Shown here one piece after another: positions 1-5,065 of a stretch of DNA of 5,928 nt. Below the pieces are notes generated by a model. That model did no database searches and was not told the DNA's origin. It saw only the letters and a list, made by a program, of their open reading frames with translations. The DNA is taken from positions 1 through 5,928 of the forward strand of contig CAMYZY010000031.1 of the NCBI GenBank assembly GCA_947304075.1, read 5' to 3'. The position numbers and the translations under genes are program-made. The stretch's first letter is position 1, and every line of letters begins with the position of its first letter. This stretch comes from an uncultured Candidatus Saccharibacteria bacterium. Lineage in GTDB: Bacteria; Patescibacteriota; Saccharimonadia; Saccharimonadales; Saccharimonadaceae.

Positions 1-210
1 TCGCCATGGGCGGCCGGCGCTAACTCTCGCGCTGCCGCGCTCCGAAATCCCCCAAGCCAATGCAATAACATATTTTTCCCTGCTCCTAATCTCTCGGGTG
101 ATAACGGGGCGATGGTGGCGGCAGCGTGTTACTATGAAATTCAGTCTGGGGTGAAGCCAGTTGACCCGTATAAACTAAACATTTATCCCAGAATCTCGCT
201 AGAAAACTAA
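1..210 (+). CDS. tsaD: tRNA N6-adenosine threonylcarbamoyltransferase TsaD, C-terminal part (5' truncated by window)
   Basis: Frame 1 is open from the window edge to a TAA at 208-210 and gives 69 residues. It contains GANSR near the start and then NLSGDNGAMVAAACYYE, the C-terminal signature of the Kae1/TsaD family (compare the usual ANSRLR and TDNGAMIA). The Asp of SGDNGAM (codon 100-102) corresponds to the family's metal-ligand aspartate; the N-terminal metal-binding HxxxH region lies outside the window. The family transfers the threonylcarbamoyl group to A37 of ANN-decoding tRNAs in the cytoplasm, together with TsaB and TsaE in bacteria. The tail reads PVDPYKLNIYPRISLEN, the normal place for the protein to end, so the 3' end looks intact. 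The stop overlaps the convergent ATPase stop by 4 nt. The first five codons (SPWAA) do not match the expected Gly-Gly lead-in; see findings. Confidence 0.85.
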   Translation, partial: SPWAAGANSRAAALRNPPSQCNNIFFPAPNLSGDNGAMVAAACYYEIQSGVKPVDPYKLNIYPRISLEN

Positions 211-2459
211 ATGTCGTCGTAATCAAATACGCGGGTGGAAATTTTTTTCATGACAAAGCGCAAGATTTCAAAGAGAACGACTGACGATGCGATGGCAATT
301 AGTGTGGCAATAAGACCATTGGGGGTCAAGAAGACGAAATCAAAGAAATTGTGGAAGAACGGGATGAGAAAGGCGCCGGCCACAATGCCGATGATGGTGA
401 TTAACAGACAGGAACGGAGTAGATTTAGTGGTTTTGAAATCCAGTAGATAAGTATTAGGTCGATTGTAAAGGTCACAAATACAGCGGTAGTGGCGAGATC
501 GTAGTGCGGGAAAATGTTGAGATGGGCGAGAATTGATAAGGTGAGCATTGAAATCGAAATAGTGAGCCCGACAGGGAGAGAGTATTCGACGATGTTGCGG
601 GTGAAGCGGTTTTTGATGCGGTCGGTGTTGTGCTCCAGGGCCAAAATGAGACCCGGGAAGCCGATACAGGCAAAGTTTAAGAGTGACATTTCGACTGGGG
701 ACGAAAATGGGTATTTGATGGGGACGAAGATAAAAATGACTGCCAAAATACTGGCGTAGACGGTTTTGGCTAGGAATAGAGCGGTGGAACGTTCGAGATT
801 ATTGATAGATTGGCGGCCTTCGTCGATGATGGATGGAACCGATTCGAAGCCGGAATTTAAGAGAACGAGTTTGGCAGAGCGGCGCGCTGCATCGGAGCCT
901 TCGCCGATGGCGATGCTACAGTCGGCTTCTTTCATGGCTAAGATATCGTTGACACCGTCGCCAGTCATAGCGATGGTTTTACCCTGTTTTTTGAGAGCGG
1001 AGATGAGATGCTTTTTTTCGATTGGGGTGACGCGAGTAAAAATATTGTAGTTTTTGACGAGCGTTTCGTAATCGTGGTCTTTTTCGGAAGACAGGTCAAA
1101 ACCTTTGATGTCTTTGATATCGACACGAGAAGCAATCTTGGTAACGGCGTCTAAATCGTCACCAGAGATGATTTTGATATCAATATCGTTTTTGTAGAAA
1201 TAGTTGATGATTTTCTTGGCGTCGGGGCGGATTTCGTCTTCTAGGCGGACGTACCCTAGTAAAGTATCTGAATCTTGCTTTTTTACCACTGCGAGAGTGC
1301 GAAAACCGGCGGATGCGGATTTTACTTTATCAATGATGCTTTTGTCTTTGGTGATAAATTCGACGGCGCCAAGCAAGTAAGTGCCGTTTTTGGTAACTAT
1401 GCCGGAATGCTTTCGTTCAGATGAGAAATTGATAGTTTCTAGAATGTCCCCTATTTCGTCATTTTTGGCCGTTTTTAGGAACTTTTGCTTCAAAGCGCTT
1501 ATGGTAGCGTTGTCGGTGATTTGGTGCGTTAGAATCGACGCTAGGGCCTGCTCAAAGGATTTTTTGACTAAGGTATAATCGTGGACGGTCATTTTGCCAG
1601 TGGTGAGCGTGCCGGTCTTATCTAGAGCGATGGTATCAACGCGGGCTAGTGTTTCGATGGAATAGAGATCTTGAACCAGGACCTGTTTTTTACTTAATCT
1701 GATGGTCGCCAGAGCGAGTACCGAGCTGGTTAAGAGTATCAGGCCTTCGGGAATCATGTTAATGAGTGATGCTACGGTGCTAGTTACAGCGGTGGTGACA
1801 TCGTTGCCTTCTACGCGGAAACGGCTCCAAAGCACTAGGGCGCCGATGGGGATTAGGGCGATGCTGATGTATTTGACGATGTTGTTCATCAGGCTAAAGA
1901 GTTTGGAATCGGCGGTTTTAATGATATGAGCGGATTCTTCTAATCTACTTAGCTCGGTGTCGCTACCTACGGCCACGGCTTCGGCTTGGCAAGTGCCGGA
2001 AACAATGAAGGAACCAGAGATGAGATGGTCGCCTGGGTGTTTTTCGATATTGTCTTGCTCGCCGGTGATAAATGATTCGTTGACTTCGACAATGCCTTCT
2101 CTAATGATACTGTCGGCTAGAATTTGGTCACCTAGGGAGCTGACGATAATATCGCCTTTTTTGATGTTTTCTTGGCTAATTTGAAATGGTTTGCCATTTC
2201 TAATCACTGTAGGTTTTTGCTCGGAAATCAGGCGCATTTTGTCGACAATTAATTTGGCGCGTACTTCATTGATGATGCTAATTAAGGTATTTGCGATGGC
2301 AATTAATATAAAGAGTAGGTTTTTATAAGAGCCCACGGCGATAATCATCAGAGCGAGAATTAAATTCACCAGGTTAAATACGGTAAGAGTGTTTTTTAGG
2401 ATGATGCCGGTGATGGTATTTTTGGTTTTTAGAGGAGCGCGGGTGGCTGATTTTGACAT
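207..2459 (-). CDS. P-type (E1-E2) cation-transporting ATPase, Exp7-like, ion unknown
   Basis: A complete 750-aa P-type ATPase in the membrane that couples ATP hydrolysis to ion transport. In order: M1-M2 at about 25-64; the actuator domain with NESFITGEQD (TGEQ at 132-135 where TGES is usual); M3-M4 at about 192-250 with PEGL at 237-240; the phosphorylation motif DKTGTLT with Asp280; an N-domain motif FSSERK at 345-350; LGAVE at 363-367 in place of KGAPE; ISGDD at 431-435; the hinge TGDGVND at 499-505; then six hydrophobic segments to the C-terminus, ten in all. The run MIPEGL...VLVQDLYSIETLARVD resembles the poorly characterised Exp7 group of Gram-positive bacteria. There are no metal-binding N-terminal domains and no CPC motif, so a heavy-metal P1B pump is unlikely. 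M6 (595-611, with ALEHN) lacks the Asp-Gly of Ca2+ pumps, so calcium or magnesium cannot be assumed. The ATG at 2459 has TAAGGAG 4 nt upstream. It is the last gene of the FemAB operon. Confidence 0.93.
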   Translation of the reverse strand: MSKSATRAPLKTKNTITGIILKNTLTVFNLVNLILALMIIAVGSYKNLLFILIAIANTLISIINEVRAKLIVDKMRLISEQKPTVIRNGKPFQISQENIKKGDIIVSSLGDQILADSIIREGIVEVNESFITGEQDNIEKHPGDHLISGSFIVSGTCQAEAVAVGSDTELSRLEESAHIIKTADSKLFSLMNNIVKYISIALIPIGALVLWSRFRVEGNDVTTAVTSTVASLINMIPEGLILLTSSVLALATIRLSKKQVLVQDLYSIETLARVDTIALDKTGTLTTGKMTVHDYTLVKKSFEQALASILTHQITDNATISALKQKFLKTAKNDEIGDILETINFSSERKHSGIVTKNGTYLLGAVEFITKDKSIIDKVKSASAGFRTLAVVKKQDSDTLLGYVRLEDEIRPDAKKIINYFYKNDIDIKIISGDDLDAVTKIASRVDIKDIKGFDLSSEKDHDYETLVKNYNIFTRVTPIEKKHLISALKKQGKTIAMTGDGVNDILAMKEADCSIAIGEGSDAARRSAKLVLLNSGFESVPSIIDEGRQSINNLERSTALFLAKTVYASILAVIFIFVPIKYPFSSPVEMSLLNFACIGFPGLILALEHNTDRIKNRFTRNIVEYSLPVGLTISISMLTLSILAHLNIFPHYDLATTAVFVTFTIDLILIYWISKPLNLLRSCLLITIIGIVAGAFLIPFFHNFFDFVFLTPNGLIATLIAIASSVVLFEILRFVMKKISTRVFDYDDI

Positions 2460-2463
2460 TTTG

Positions 2464-2470
2464 CTCCTTA
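2464..2470 (-). promoter_or_regulatory. Shine-Dalgarno of the P-type ATPase, overlapping the FemAB stop codon
   Basis: On the minus strand TAAGGAG is followed by CAAA and the ATG at 2459. The TAA of this motif is the stop codon of the preceding FemAB gene (2468-2470). Termination and re-initiation are therefore only a few bases apart, suggesting translational coupling. It also fixes the ATPase start. Confidence 0.85.
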
Positions 2471-3544
2471 GTGGTTTTTGAGTTTACTTAATAATTTGTG
2501 CAAATTGTAAAAAACAGTGTTCGCGGGGAGTTCGTGGGCGCCGATTAGTTCGATGACTTTGCCTGTTGATTCAGCAGTGAAGCCTTTTTTGAAATCGTAG
2601 ATGCCGTAATCTTTGCTTGATTTGTCTGGCAGTCCCTGAATACCGTAAAAATTGTAACGCTTAAAACCGTTCTTGGCGGCGTATTCTATCATGTGCCACT
2701 GGACTTCGTATTGGGCGTTGTAGTCTCGCATATACTGCTCATCTGAGCCAGAAAACAGATAAATGATTTCGTCTCCGTAGAGCATAAACATAGCTGCACT
2801 CATGGGGACCGTTTTGCCTTCGTGGCTAGCTTCGGCCAGCATAAATTTGATTTCGCCTTTTTGATGGAATAAATCGTACATCTGCTCGTAGTACGACAGG
2901 GGTTTGTCGGTAAAATCGCGGCGCTTTGACGTAGATTCGGTGATTTGCTTAAAAATGCTGAGTTCTTCCCTTTTTAGCTCGCGCACTTTTACCCCCATTT
3001 TTTCGGCTTTTCGGATGTGATTTCTGGTGTTACGCTTCATGGCGGTAAAAATCTGGTCTGGGGTCTGATCGCCGATTTCTAGGGCGAAGGAATACTTTGG
3101 TTCATCAGAGTGCGCTAGGCGGATGAAACCTAGGTTTTTTAGGTTGTTTAGAGCTTTTTTGTGGTTAAAACCGTGTTCTACGACTTCCCCGTCACGGTTG
3201 CGTTCGATTAGCTCGTAATACGGCTCGATATGGATAAGGTATCCATTGTGGGTTTTAACGTAGTTTTTTAGGTTTTTGATGAAAAAGTTCATTAAAGCGG
3301 TATTTTCGTAATCAATCAGGGGGCCACCAGGGGCGTAAAAGATGGATTTACCTAGGAATGCTGGTTTTGCCACAATCATGGATGCGGCGACAATTTCGCC
3401 ATTTTGTTCTACTCCGAGAAAATAGGGCGTCCAGCCGTTTTTTTCTCTTAGTTTGGCGATTTCGACGGTTTGGTAGAAAGATTTTTGCTGGCTATTTTTC
3501 GCAAATTCGGTAAATCTTTCTTCGTCTAAGGTGATAAAATTCAT
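2468..3544 (-). CDS. FemAB/FemX-family aminoacyl-tRNA-dependent peptidoglycan aminoacyltransferase (second copy)
   Basis: 358 aa. Proteins of this family take an amino acid (commonly Gly, Ser or Ala) from aminoacyl-tRNA and attach it to the stem peptide or bridge of a peptidoglycan precursor at the cytoplasmic face of the membrane. The fold is two GNAT-like halves. Visible family features are YAPGGPLIDY at 70-79, KRNTRNHIRKAEKMGV at 170-185 (the usual basic helix before the second half), RRDF...YYEQMYDLF at 208-226, and the conserved C-terminal block YNFYGIQGLPD...GIYDFKKGF at 297-322. It is somewhat shorter than FemA/FemX of staphylococci (about 420 aa) and has no obvious long coiled-coil arm. 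The ATG overlaps the upstream stop as ATGA, with AAGGA 7 nt upstream (3552-3556). The amino acid and acceptor cannot be read from sequence. A FemAB-like enzyme acting on another acceptor is the main alternative. Confidence 0.9.
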   Translation of the reverse strand: MNFITLDEERFTEFAKNSQQKSFYQTVEIAKLREKNGWTPYFLGVEQNGEIVAASMIVAKPAFLGKSIFYAPGGPLIDYENTALMNFFIKNLKNYVKTHNGYLIHIEPYYELIERNRDGEVVEHGFNHKKALNNLKNLGFIRLAHSDEPKYSFALEIGDQTPDQIFTAMKRNTRNHIRKAEKMGVKVRELKREELSIFKQITESTSKRRDFTDKPLSYYEQMYDLFHQKGEIKFMLAEASHEGKTVPMSAAMFMLYGDEIIYLFSGSDEQYMRDYNAQYEVQWHMIEYAAKNGFKRYNFYGIQGLPDKSSKDYGIYDFKKGFTAESTGKVIELIGAHELPANTVFYNLHKLLSKLKNH

Positions 3545-4476
3545 CCCAGTTTCCTTAGTTTCATATTAATTGCGCGCGTCACCTGGTAGAGCTTGTATTT
3601 AAACGTGTTTAAAACAATGTCATAGGTGCCGGCATGGTCTTTTTGGGTACCGGCGAAGGTTTTTTTGAATTCGGTAAAGCCACGCCAGGGGTGATTCTTG
3701 GGGGCGTTTTCGGGAGCAATTCCCCAGAAATCGAAGGCTTTTAGGCCCTTGTCTTTTGCATCTTTGATGAGCTGTATGGTCAAAATACCGGTGGCGTGCA
3801 GTTTGCGGCCGGTGTCGGACTGGGCACCCTGCAAATTATATCTTATGGTCTCGTCATCAAATACTAGACCAGCGGCGACTATTTCGGTTTGATTGGTTTC
3901 GGGATTTTGGTAATGCACTAGATACAGAGTGGAAAATGGCTGAGCTAACTCGGTTTTTAGATAATCGGTCGAAAAAGTGCTGATGTGCTTTTGATTGGCT
4001 AAGGTTTTTTGTAAATCTACTAGTTGTTTAATGTCATCTGGATTATGTGACCTTGTGATAGTAATTCCCTTTTTTTCGGCGGATTTGTAATAACGGAGAA
4101 GCCTGGAAGGGAGTTTGGAATTTAGGGTATCGTCATCGGAATCTAGATTTAAAATCCAGGTCTCTTTAGGATTTAAATCTTTGGTTTTTTTGGTGTTTTT
4201 GGGAAGATTTTTGGTGAAATTAGCGTCAAATGGTTCAACCCGGATAAAGAAACAATTGTGCTGTTTAGCATGATCTAATAACGATGACAGGGCCAACTTA
4301 AAGGCTTTAGCGTCATTTGCCACTGGACCATAGGGGCAATACAGGTAATTACCGAATGGTGTTTTCTTTTTAATGGCTAAGAATTGGAAATCTTTCTTCT
4401 CTATAAAAATCGATTCTTCATGCAAATCTTCCTGAAGTTTTTGCCAAGATTTGGATTGGGTGATCGGAATTTCCAT
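3541..4476 (-). CDS. FemAB/FemX-family aminoacyltransferase (first copy, operon leader)
   Basis: About 311 aa from the ATG at 4476 (314 aa if the ATG at 4485 is used). It is a divergent tandem relative of the next gene. Counted from the 4485 ATG it shows ITQSKSWQKLQ at 8-18, CPYGPV at 50-55, SRLLRYYKSAEKKGI at 127-141 (equivalent to the Arg/Lys-rich helix of the second copy), and the terminal block FDFWGIAPENAP...FTEFKKTFAG at 251-279, the FemAB 'G-I...FK..F.G' signature. It is smaller than typical FemA/B/X, mainly through a shorter first half, but has no internal stop or frameshift. I prefer 4476 because a perfect TATAAT lies 7 nt before that ATG, whereas the ATG at 4485 overlaps this box; neither has a Shine-Dalgarno. 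The family QS.W motif close to the N-terminus also fits the shorter form. The stop TGA overlaps the next start (ATGA). It probably adds a different residue, or acts at a different position, from copy 2; this is inference. Confidence 0.87.
   Translation of the reverse strand: MEIPITQSKSWQKLQEDLHEESIFIEKKDFQFLAIKKKTPFGNYLYCPYGPVANDAKAFKLALSSLLDHAKQHNCFFIRVEPFDANFTKNLPKNTKKTKDLNPKETWILNLDSDDDTLNSKLPSRLLRYYKSAEKKGITITRSHNPDDIKQLVDLQKTLANQKHISTFSTDYLKTELAQPFSTLYLVHYQNPETNQTEIVAAGLVFDDETIRYNLQGAQSDTGRKLHATGILTIQLIKDAKDKGLKAFDFWGIAPENAPKNHPWRGFTEFKKTFAGTQKDHAGTYDIVLNTFKYKLYQVTRAINMKLRKLG
3552..3556 (-). promoter_or_regulatory. Shine-Dalgarno of the second FemAB gene
   Basis: On the minus strand AAGGA is followed by seven bases (AACTGGG) and the ATG at 3544. 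It lies inside the end of the upstream FemAB gene and supports the ATGA-overlap start over later in-frame ATGs. Confidence 0.7.
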
Positions 4477-4483
4477 TGAATTC

Positions 4484-4518
4484 ATTATATCATATTATTT
4501 TGTGAAATTTATTGACAA
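4484..4518 (-). promoter_or_regulatory. Promoter of the FemAB-FemAB-ATPase operon, apparently leaderless
   Basis: On the minus strand a perfect TATAAT (4489-4484) is followed by GAATTCA and then ATG at 4476. This spacing puts the likely transcription start on or next to the A of the start codon. An overlapping alternative is TTGTCA (4518-4513), 18 nt, TATGAT (4494-4489), which would start transcription around 4482. Both readings exclude the ATG at 4485 and leave no room for a Shine-Dalgarno. The region is very AT-rich. Confidence 0.6.
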
Positions 4519-4540
4519 CATAAGCATATTATTGTACTTA
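4512..4540 (+). promoter_or_regulatory. Possible + strand promoter at the left of the intergenic region
   Basis: A perfect -35 TTGACA (4512-4517) is followed 17 nt later by TACTTA (4535-4540), a weak -10 preceded by TG. It would start a + strand transcript near 4547 into the structured segment. It is back to back with the minus-strand operon promoter, and the dyad CATAAG (4519-4524) / CTTATG (4537-4542) lies in its spacer, a possible operator. The poor -10 keeps confidence low. Confidence 0.3.
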
Positions 4541-4546
4541 TGCAAA

Positions 4547-4762
4547 ATATCCGGCATTTTGAGTTTTGTCGGTTGGATTTGATAAGTTTTTCCCTGTTTT
4601 AGCATTGAAGTGTGGAGACTTTTTAATTCGTTCTTTGGATGCTAAAACTACTCCCAACTGCGGGCTTGCCGTAGTTGTTACCTTGATTTTAGCGGAAGCG
4701 TTTTGGTTTGTCAAGTCCGGTTGCTAGCCCGAGCGGTTGCCAGCAACACTCTGTTTTTGTTT
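4547..4762 (+). other. Structured non-coding segment: candidate small RNA or leader with alternative stems
   Basis: This is most of the only gene-free stretch over 300 nt (4486-4838). Stem A: GTTTTAGCAT (4596-4605) pairs perfectly with ATGCTAAAAC (4639-4648), and TGAAG (4606-4610) extends it by pairing with CTTTG (4633-4637) past one bulged G. Stem B: CAACTGCGG (4655-4663) with CCGTAGTTG (4669-4677), one G-T wobble and a GCTTG loop. Stem C: GCTAAAA (4641-4647) with TTTTAGC (4687-4693), which encloses stem B but uses the same bases as stem A, so A and C exclude each other. Stem D: the hairpin with a T-run at 4720-4762. I do not recognise a known RNA family: no tRNA arms, tmRNA ends, SRP GGAAGC-type loop context, RNase P core or known riboswitch core. 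Because all stems are DNA palindromes, strand is uncertain; the T-run favours +. Confidence 0.35.
4720..4762 (+). terminator. Possible intrinsic terminator ending the structured segment
   Basis: GTTGCT (4720-4725) pairs with AGCAAC (4742-4747). Inside it, GC and CC pairs can form around a GAGC loop. A T-rich run, CTGTTTTTGTTTT, starts about 4 nt after the stem. The stem is interrupted and the gap before the T-run is longer than ideal, so it could be an attenuator or simply a structured element. Confidence 0.4.
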
Positions 4763-4803
4763 TCATTTTGCTTATGTTTTGGTGGAAAAATAATGGGGAA
4801 TTA

Positions 4804-4832
4804 TGGTGGATAAAGGTTTTTGGTGTTAAAAT
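4804..4832 (+). promoter_or_regulatory. Extended -10 promoter of the 70-aa gene, apparently leaderless
   Basis: TAAAAT at 4827-4832 is preceded by TGT, giving an extended -10 (TGTTAAAAT). It is followed by six bases, GGTCTT, and then the ATG at 4839, placing the predicted transcription start at the start codon. No convincing -35 is seen 17 nt upstream, which an extended -10 does not require. The only purine-rich run, AAAGG at 4812-4816, is 22 nt from the ATG, too far to act as a Shine-Dalgarno. Confidence 0.55.
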
Positions 4833-4838
4833 GGTCTT

Positions 4839-5051
4839 ATGGCTTACATCAGAAAATTCAAAACTACTTCTGGTGCTACAGGGGTGCAGGTTTGTTATAA
4901 ACAGGGAAGCAAAGTTGTCCGAACTATACACGTAGGCTCGGCTTCGTCTCAGGCTAAGCTTTCTAAATTACTGCGTGAAGCGCAGGGAATTATTGACGGT
5001 GACAAAAAACCACTTTTTAATCTAGATAAATACAACAAAAAAGAGCCCTAA
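4839..5051 (+). CDS. 70-aa protein resembling the N-terminus of IS1634/IS4-type transposases
   Basis: MAYIRKFKTTSGATGVQV at the start, IHVGSASSQAKL at 30-41 and LLREAQ at 44-49 match the lead-in of IS1634-type DDE transposases (the pattern RK.KT.SGAT.VQ ... HVGSA ... AEL..LL). Those proteins run to several hundred residues. This one stops at residue 70, before any catalytic domain, and no DDE remnant follows; the next 13 nt lead straight into the valS end. It has a plausible -10 box directly upstream, an ATG start, a TAA stop and a terminator. It is thus either the tidy remnant of a lost insertion sequence or a stand-alone small DNA-binding-like protein. The C-terminal tail NLDKYNKKEP is basic and part of it is encoded by the terminator stem. 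Function unknown. Overlapping frames on both strands show no family resemblance. Confidence 0.65.
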   Translation: MAYIRKFKTTSGATGVQVCYKQGSKVVRTIHVGSASSQAKLSKLLREAQGIIDGDKKPLFNLDKYNKKEP

Positions 5052-5065
5052 AGGCTCTTTTTTTT
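5037..5065. terminator. Bidirectional intrinsic terminator between the 70-aa gene and valS
   Basis: AAAAAAGAGCC (5037-5047) pairs perfectly with GGCTCTTTTTT (5053-5063) around the loop CTAAA: a GC core of four pairs (GAGCC/GGCTC includes one A-T) with an A/T extension that supplies a T-run on each strand. On the + strand it ends the 70-aa gene, whose TAA stop (5049-5051) lies in the loop. On the - strand it starts immediately after the valS stop (5064-5066). It therefore can serve both convergent genes. Confidence 0.88.

Larger units (their letters stand above)
4517..4778. repeat. 10-bp inverted repeat flanking the structured intergenic segment
   Basis: AACATAAGCA at 4517-4526 is the exact reverse complement of TGCTTATGTT at 4769-4778, 242 nt apart. 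A shorter pair lies inside it: GCAAAAT (4542-4548) and ATTTTGC (4765-4771). The pairs could close a long RNA stem, or be related operators. They are too short, and lack visible target duplications, to be called mobile-element ends. Confidence 0.4.

Noticed and set aside
473..673. 66-codon minus-strand frame inside the ATPase gene
   Set aside because: It is an alternative frame of the ATPase membrane region with no recognisable product.
235..2184. Seven + strand open frames of 65-94 codons opposite the ATPase gene (for example 514-759 and 766-1050)
   Set aside because: They are antisense to a fully conserved P-type ATPase, have no family resemblance, and no Shine-Dalgarno or promoter pattern supports them.
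3698..3892. 64-codon + strand frame opposite the first FemAB gene
   Set aside because: It is antisense to the conserved FemAB C-terminal block and has no independent support.
4596..4648. GTTTTAG...CTAAAAC pair as a CRISPR repeat or tracrRNA-like anti-repeat
   Set aside because: There is one inverted pair only, with no direct-repeat array, spacers or cas genes in the window.
4547..4762. 6S, SRP, tmRNA, RNase P or tRNA gene
   Set aside because: The diagnostic cores are absent: no GGAAGC loop context with flanking pairing of SRP, no tRNA-like acceptor and T arm, no RNase P core motif. A 6S-like long duplex with a central bubble could not be laid out convincingly.
4517..4778. A MITE or insertion sequence with 10-bp terminal inverted repeats
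   Set aside because: The repeats are short, I see no flanking target duplication, and the inner sequence carries promoter-like and hairpin features rather than a transposase.
4689..4935. Opposing open frames of 75-80 codons across the intergenic hairpins and the start of the 70-aa gene
   Set aside because: Neither resembles a known family. They read through hairpin arms and a -10 box, and the frame starting at 4839 gives a clear transposase-N-terminus match instead.
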